From assembly GCA_018398765.1 (NCBI GenBank), contig JAHBMJ010002840.1, positions 164,580 through 175,643 of the forward strand: a stretch of 11,064 nucleotides of DNA, in the 5' to 3' direction. The stretch comes from Chromera velia (Eukaryota; Sar; Chromeraceae). The first letter of the stretch is position 1. Each line of letters opens with the position of its first letter. The position numbers and the translations under genes are program-made. Shown here piece by piece: positions 8,125-11,064 of the stretch. The notes under the pieces are model-generated. The model was not told the origin of the DNA, ran no database searches, and saw only the letters and a program-made list of their open reading frames with translations.

Positions 8125-9928
8125 AAGAAAGAACGAACGAACGAAAGAAAGAAAAAAAGAAAGAAAGAAAGAAAGAAAGAACGAACGAGCGAACGAGCGA
8201 GCGAGCGAACGAAGAAAGAAAGAAAGAAAGAAAGAAAGGAAGAAAGGAAGAAAGGAAGAAAGGAAGAAAGGAAAGAAAGAAAGAAAGAAAGAAAGAAAGG
8301 AAGGAAGGAAGGGAGGAAGGAAGGAAGGAAGGAAGGAAGGGAGGGAGGGAGGGAGGAAGGAAGGAAGAAAGAAAGAAAGAAAGAAAGAAAGACAGAAAGA
8401 AAGAAAGAAAAGAAAGAAAGAAAGAAAGAAAGAAGCTGTCTACAGACCTGAATAGTGTACACGTGGTGTGCCAGAGCCTGCATCTCCGCCCCCTGGACAC
8501 TCAGGCTGCTGCACACCTGCCAGATGGTTCCCATAGTGGTGCTCGACCGCGCGTCGATGAACACAGACGCCCCAGAGTACAATTGGAACTCCGAAACCTT
8601 CGAGCCTTTCTTCCCGATCACCTGCGAGCCATCCATCGTGGTTTGTACAGTGCATGTTTGCCGGACAGAAATGCACCTCTGTGAGACCGAGACAGAGACA
8701 CAAGGGAGACAGAAACAGGAGAGAGCTAGATCACTCGACGTCTTTCTGCCCCCCAGAAGCACCATGAGACTCAGCTGCCTTCATTTGCACAAAGAAAATA
8801 CAGCTCTCTAATCGAAAGACGGACCTGGTTGACCACAACGTCAGGCACCCACAGCGTCTCACTCTCAGGACCTCCAGAATCTCGAGCGGCCCACGAGGCC
8901 ACCTTGTTCGTGATCAGACTCACAGCGGCATCCACCTGCCTGGAGTTGCCTGTGATCTTCACCGACTTCAACCCCTCATCGGTCGTCACACGGTCGTACT
9001 CCAGCTGTGCCCCCGATCGGTTCTGGAATTCGAGAATGCACTTCCCCCCCCCTCCAATCAGACGAGGCACGTAGTGGGCAGCGATCCAGACAAGTCTCTC
9101 GTAAACAGGTTCCGAGGGAATCGGCTTATTGCCGTTGGCGAATCCTGGGGTGGGGATGGTCTGCTGGGGTCCTGTGATGAAACCCTGGGCTGGGGCTGCG
9201 GCGGGGTGGGGGTGCTGGAAGGTGTTCAGGTTTCCTTGGGCGGGGGCGGCTTGCACTGCGGGTGTTGGGTTCTCATTGGGGAAAGCGTCGTAGTCAGGGG
9301 GGGCATCGTCGTTGGTCTGCAGGGGGTAGGTGGGGTGGGGGGGAAGGGCAGTGGCGGAGGGGGTTCTCTCGTCAGGCTGCGCGTGCTGTGTGTGGGTGTC
9401 GCCTGTGACTGCCGGGGCCTCGTGGAGCGATCGGGTGGTGTTGGAGTTCTGTTGACCGACGGAAGGGAGGGGAGCGTCGTGGAACACAAAGGAAGCGAAC
9501 GCACGAATGGCTGCCAGGGCAGTGCCAGAGGGTCCGGAGATGGCGAGGACTTTTTTGGTGTTAGTGTTGGTAGAGTTAGAGTTAGGGTCTGGCCTGAAGG
9601 TTGCTTCAGCGAGAACCCGGACGGGCACACCGAAGAGATCTTCGCCTGTTTGCACCTGGTCTTTGAATTCATTTTTCTCACAGACTTCAGCATCCACCAG
9701 AACACGCAGAGGAATTGCCTCAGTGTCATGCATGGTGGCAAGCGCTTGGATTACATTCTCGTGTTCCCCCGTCAGGCTCACTTCAGTCCAACTGCCCCCA
9801 GAGGAGACTTCGGGTTTCATAGACACTCCCAGAACATCGCACACTCGGGACATTTTTTCTTCCTCCGCAGCCGTTCCGCTCACCCCTGGGGCACGTGAAA
9901 CGAAAACAGAAGCAGAAACAGACATCAT
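6951..9928 (-). CDS. Multi-exon KH-domain RNA-binding protein gene (whole gene, introns included)
   Basis: Role: the KH fold binds short single-stranded RNA (or DNA) through its GxxG loop, so this is probably a regulator of mRNA splicing, stability or translation; the specific target is unknown. Model: exon 1 9928-8825, exon 2 8621-8448 or 8621-8517, exon 3 7547-6951 (or from 7586). Introns are GT-AG and every junction is phase 0. The KH-guided short form is 601 residues (368+35+198). Order: KH-like region without GxxG (about 75-150), Pro/Gln/Asn-rich linker with PPDY at 210-213, KH1 (about 278-343), KH2 across all three exons, then a Gly/Ser/Asn/Gln tail with PPSY and a six-Gln run. PPxY motifs are ligands of WW domains, so protein partners are likely. 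KH plus proline-rich plus PPxY recalls SF1/BBP-like or BICC-like proteins, but no orthologue can be claimed. Exact splice choices are uncertain. Confidence 0.8.
7962..8436. repeat. Compound purine/pyrimidine microsatellite inside KH gene intron 2
   Basis: On the plus strand this stretch contains no T at all. From 7971 to 8435 only 15 of 465 bases are C, and the rest are A or G; 8211-8392 is 182 uninterrupted purines. Blocks in order: (GAAA)n, (GA)n, (GACAGAGA)n, (AGAGAGA)n, (GAAC)n, (GAGC/GAAC)n, (GAAGAAAG)n, (GGAA)n, (GGGA)n, (GAAA)n. Long open frames across it are artefacts of the missing stop codons. In the KH transcript the tract is C/U-only and begins just after the exon 2 donor. Confidence 0.95.
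8448..8621 (-). CDS. KH gene exon 2: GxxG core of KH2 (with alternative ends)
   Basis: Reads VIGKKGSKVSEFQLYSGASV then FIDARSS..., a canonical KH core (IGKKG loop, SGA, acidic beta2 end). Joining exon 1's LWVPDVVVNQ directly to VIGKKG gives the spacing seen in KH1, so I place the acceptor at TCGCAG|GTG (exon from 8621). A stronger pyrimidine tract lies farther upstream and ends at TCACAG|AGG (exon from 8678); using it would insert 19 residues between beta1 and the GxxG loop, which would disturb the fold. Two donors: CAG|GTGTGC after 8517 (35 codons) and CAG|GTCTGT after 8448 (58 codons). The longer form adds LSVQGAEMQALAHHVYTI, itself a plausible KH beta3-alphaC end. Confidence 0.7.
8825..9928 (-). 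CDS. KH gene exon 1: start codon, KH-like region, linker, KH1 and first strand of KH2
   Basis: The start is ATG at 9928 (ATC ATG ATG TCT); the frame is open further upstream but has no other ATG. The exon has exactly 368 codons. Residues 48-67 (WTEVSLTGEHENVIQALATM) and 125-149 (KKVLAISGPSGTALAAIRAF...) look like beta3-alphaC ends of KH folds. The part between lacks GxxG, so one degenerate KH-like domain is likely. Residues 150-270 are Pro/Gln/Asn/Thr-rich and probably disordered, with PPDY at 210-213. KH1 has RLIGGGGKCILEFQNRSGA at 289-307 and VKITGNSRQVDAAVSLITNK at 323-342. The last residues, LWVPDVVVNQ, are the first strand of KH2. The exon ends CAG|GTCCGT; the donor is at 8824-8823. Confidence 0.8.
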
Positions 9929-10170
9929 GATGGTAGTGGAATGTGGAAGGAAAGTGTAGACAGTGTTCGAAGTGAGCAATAAAGCCTGCTCAATCGATGT
10001 TGCTTTGTTAGAGATATCAGCAGATCGTCTCAAGAGTCTCCTCTACGAACGTTTTGAGGGAAAATTCTCGCGCCTGCCACTCTCCTCTTCTCTCACTCGA
10101 GCTCCTCGTTCGTCTCTTCCTTTGAGAGTCTGAATTTCTCTTTGCCTCTTTTCCTTCGGATATACATGGA
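9929..10170. promoter_or_regulatory. Probable 5' UTR and promoter zone of the KH gene
   Basis: Position argues for this: it lies between the KH gene's ATG and the transposon. The minus strand just before the ATG is C/T- and A/C-rich (TTCCTTCCACATTCCACTACC). I see no TATA box that I would defend and no clear transcription start. There is no other gene in it. Confidence 0.35.
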
Positions 10171-10178
10171 TATACAGA
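10171..10178. repeat. Target-site duplication, left copy
   Basis: TATACAGA, identical to the eight bases immediately after the right terminal repeat (10610-10617). It sits in a short local duplication of GGATATACA (10158-10176). Confidence 0.85.
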
Positions 10179-10194
10179 CAATGCCCGTAAAGCC
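10179..10194 (+). repeat. Left terminal inverted repeat
   Basis: CAATGCCCGTAAAGCC; pairs with 10594-10609 on the opposite strand with one difference, C against T at position 8. Confidence 0.85.
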
Positions 10195-10202
10195 GCCATT
10201 TT

Positions 10203-10229
10203 GAGCCCCGCGGCTGCGCCGCGGGGCTC
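10203..10229. repeat. Perfect 12-bp GC hairpin with TGC loop
   Basis: Arms 10203-10214 (GAGCCCCGCGGC) and 10218-10229 are exact reverse complements around TGC. It is followed by a related hairpin at 10239-10259 (9-bp arms with one T-G pair), again with a TGC loop. Both lie just inside the left transposon end. Confidence 0.9.
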
Positions 10230-10460
10230 TTCAATTTGGTCTGCGGCTGCGCCGCGGACTCCTTCAAGCCCCTCCGCGGCGGCGCACCCTTCCCCGCCCC
10301 TCCCCCGCCCGCCCTGCCAATATATTAAAATAAAACGAGCAATTTGCGCCGCAGGCGCCAAAATTTTTCGGGAGGCTCTTTGGTATGCATGCATGTTTTC
10401 ACTGTGTTTTGACAAGTCTGTGAATGATTTGTGGCGGGGCTCCACAGAGTAGCTTGGAAA

Positions 10461-10553
10461 GTCGCTCCGCGACACGAGGAAACTTTCCTCCGCGGCGCGC
10501 CGAGGAGCGCCCGAAGGGCGCCCCACGGCAGAGTGGGGCCGCTCCGCGGCCCC
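10461..10553. repeat. Cluster of GC hairpins with three-base loops
   Basis: Three perfect stem-loops: GTCGC-TCC-GCGAC at 10461-10473, GCGCCC-GAA-GGGCGC at 10507-10521, and GGGGCCGC-TCC-GCGGCCCC at 10535-10553. A further one, GCGCC-GCA-GGCGC, is at 10346-10358. All are inside the transposon. Confidence 0.88.
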
Positions 10554-10561
10554 TCCGCGGC

Positions 10562-10595
10562 CCCGCGGCGTTTACCCATGCACAAACGCCGCGGG
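10562..10595. repeat. Perfect 12-bp hairpin with 10-base loop at the right transposon end
   Basis: Arms CCCGCGGCGTTT (10562-10573) and AAACGCCGCGGG (10584-10595) pair perfectly around ACCCATGCAC. The right arm overlaps the first two bases of the right terminal inverted repeat. Confidence 0.9.
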
Positions 10596-10609
10596 CTTTA
10601 CAGGCATTG
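10594..10609 (-). repeat. Right terminal inverted repeat
   Basis: On the minus strand it reads CAATGCCTGTAAAGCC, the partner of 10179-10194. Confidence 0.85.
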
Positions 10610-10617
10610 TATACAGA
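10610..10617. repeat. Target-site duplication, right copy
   Basis: TATACAGA, identical to 10171-10178. Confidence 0.85.
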
Positions 10618-10716
10618 GCCGTATAATTAGCACAGAGCACACATTAAAAAAAAAAAAAAATTAAGAAGGAGAGGGAGAAAAATGGGAGAAAATGATATGG
10701 CGACCGAATGCATGTT

Positions 10717-10742
10717 ATGATGATGATAATGATGATGATGAT
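10717..10742. repeat. (GAT)n microsatellite with one interruption
   Basis: ATGATGATGATA followed by ATGATGATGATGAT. Confidence 0.85.
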
Positions 10743-10971
10743 TGAGGGTTTGTGCGTCTCTTCATGTCTCTTTGATCAACCGATATAAGAAAAAAAAAAA
10801 ATCCGCAAGTGCCCCCCTAGCTTCACGTGCATGAAGGCTCCGTGCGAAAGACCCAAAAAACGAAAAGACAAAACTGTATCCGATAGAGAATGAAAACCGT
10901 AGCGTTGTGAAGGTCTGACAAGCAGTTGTGTTAGGATGAAATGAAGTACGCGCGCATAACGTGCGTAGGGC

Positions 10972-10993
10972 GCATGCATGCATGCATGCATGC
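10972..10993. repeat. (GCAT)n microsatellite, self-complementary
   Basis: Five and a half GCAT units in 22 bases. The unit is its own reverse complement, so the whole tract is one palindrome. Confidence 0.9.
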
Positions 10994-11064
10994 CGGGAAT
11001 TAATTGTGCAACATGCAGTCTCTATGAAGACATCCGTTGTTTGTCTTACAGAACAGAGATAGCA

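Larger units (their letters stand above)
10179..10609. mobile_element. Non-autonomous DNA transposon, hAT-like MITE (431 bp)
   Basis: Seen: terminal inverted repeats CAATGCCCGTAAAGCC (10179-10194) and its partner (10594-10609, reading CAATGCCTGTAAAGCC on the minus strand), matching at 15 of 16 bases, flanked by a perfect 8-bp direct repeat TATACAGA. Known: 8-bp target duplications and terminal repeats starting CA are typical of the hAT superfamily; a few other superfamilies also make 8-bp duplications. Inferred: a short deletion derivative or MITE moved in trans, since it has no transposase frame; the open frames crossing it are repeat artefacts. The interior is very GC-rich hairpin sequence around a short AT-rich centre (10318-10345). 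The intact target duplication and near-identical ends suggest a fairly recent insertion, about 250 bp upstream of the KH gene's ATG. Confidence 0.82.
10618..11064. other. Gene-free stretch with short simple repeats
   Basis: It holds a run of 15 A at 10646-10660, a (GAT)n tract at 10717-10742, a run of A at 10788-10800 and a (GCAT)n tract at 10972-10993. I see no coding region or RNA gene. Confidence 0.5.

Noticed and set aside
7962-8436. Regularly spaced repeats as a CRISPR-like array
   Set aside because: There are no unique spacers; it is a compound microsatellite in a eukaryotic intron.
7749-8765. Very long open frames on both strands across 7960-8440, reading Lys/Arg/Glu-rich or Ser/Phe/Leu-rich repeats
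   Set aside because: They exist only because the purine/pyrimidine microsatellite has no stop codons; the tract lies inside an intron of the KH gene.
9842-9872. Plus-strand pyrimidine tract with CCGCAG that looks like a 3' splice site
   Set aside because: It is antisense to the KH coding sequence (minus-strand residues AAEEEKMS), so it is a coincidence.
9074-9898. A 274-codon plus-strand open frame opposite KH exon 1
   Set aside because: It is the antisense shadow of the GC-biased KH coding exon, with Gly/Val-rich, non-protein-like content.
10017-10526. Minus-strand open frames across the transposon
   Set aside because: They translate the GC hairpins and have no transposase or other domain.

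Overview
The window is nuclear DNA from a eukaryote. Its one convincing gene is split by GT-AG introns, a third of the sequence is simple or low-complexity repeat, and remnants of two eukaryotic mobile elements are present. There is no operon structure and no Shine-Dalgarno pattern. The intron-rich, microsatellite-rich texture would suit a protist or alga such as a chromerid, but nothing here fixes the lineage, so that is only a guess.

Layout. (1) 2-643, plus strand: decayed C-terminal part of a LINE-type retroelement protein (Cys/His finger, restriction-like endonuclease region, conserved C-terminal block) with two in-frame stops. It is followed by an AT-rich tail ending near a (TCAT)n tract at 1331-1372. 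(2) 1373 to about 5900: about 4.5 kb of pyrimidine/purine-skewed, simple-repeat-rich DNA with no convincing gene. (3) 5905-6202: a weak two-exon plus-strand candidate, contradicted by an open frame on the other strand. (4) 6951-9928, minus strand: a KH-domain RNA-binding protein gene in at least three exons. It has an N-terminal KH-like region without GxxG, a proline-rich linker with a PPxY motif, two canonical KH domains (IGGGG and IGKKG), and a low-complexity Gly/Ser/Asn/Gln tail with a second PPxY motif. Its second intron carries a roughly 465-bp tract that is all C/U in the transcript. (5) 10179-10609: a 431-bp non-autonomous DNA transposon with 16-bp terminal inverted repeats beginning CA and a perfect 8-bp target-site duplication (TATACAGA), as expected of the hAT superfamily. 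Its interior is mostly small GC-rich hairpins with three-base loops. (6) 10618-11064: short repeats only.

How parts relate. The transposon lies about 250 bp upstream of the KH gene's ATG, in its 5' UTR or promoter zone. The KH gene has several competing splice sites, all in phase 0, so many splice combinations keep one reading frame. Two of them give KH domain 2 alternative beta3-alphaC tails. This combination (RNA-binding protein gene, very long C/U tract in the intron, alternative tails) is the most interesting feature of the window, together with the hairpin-filled transposon.
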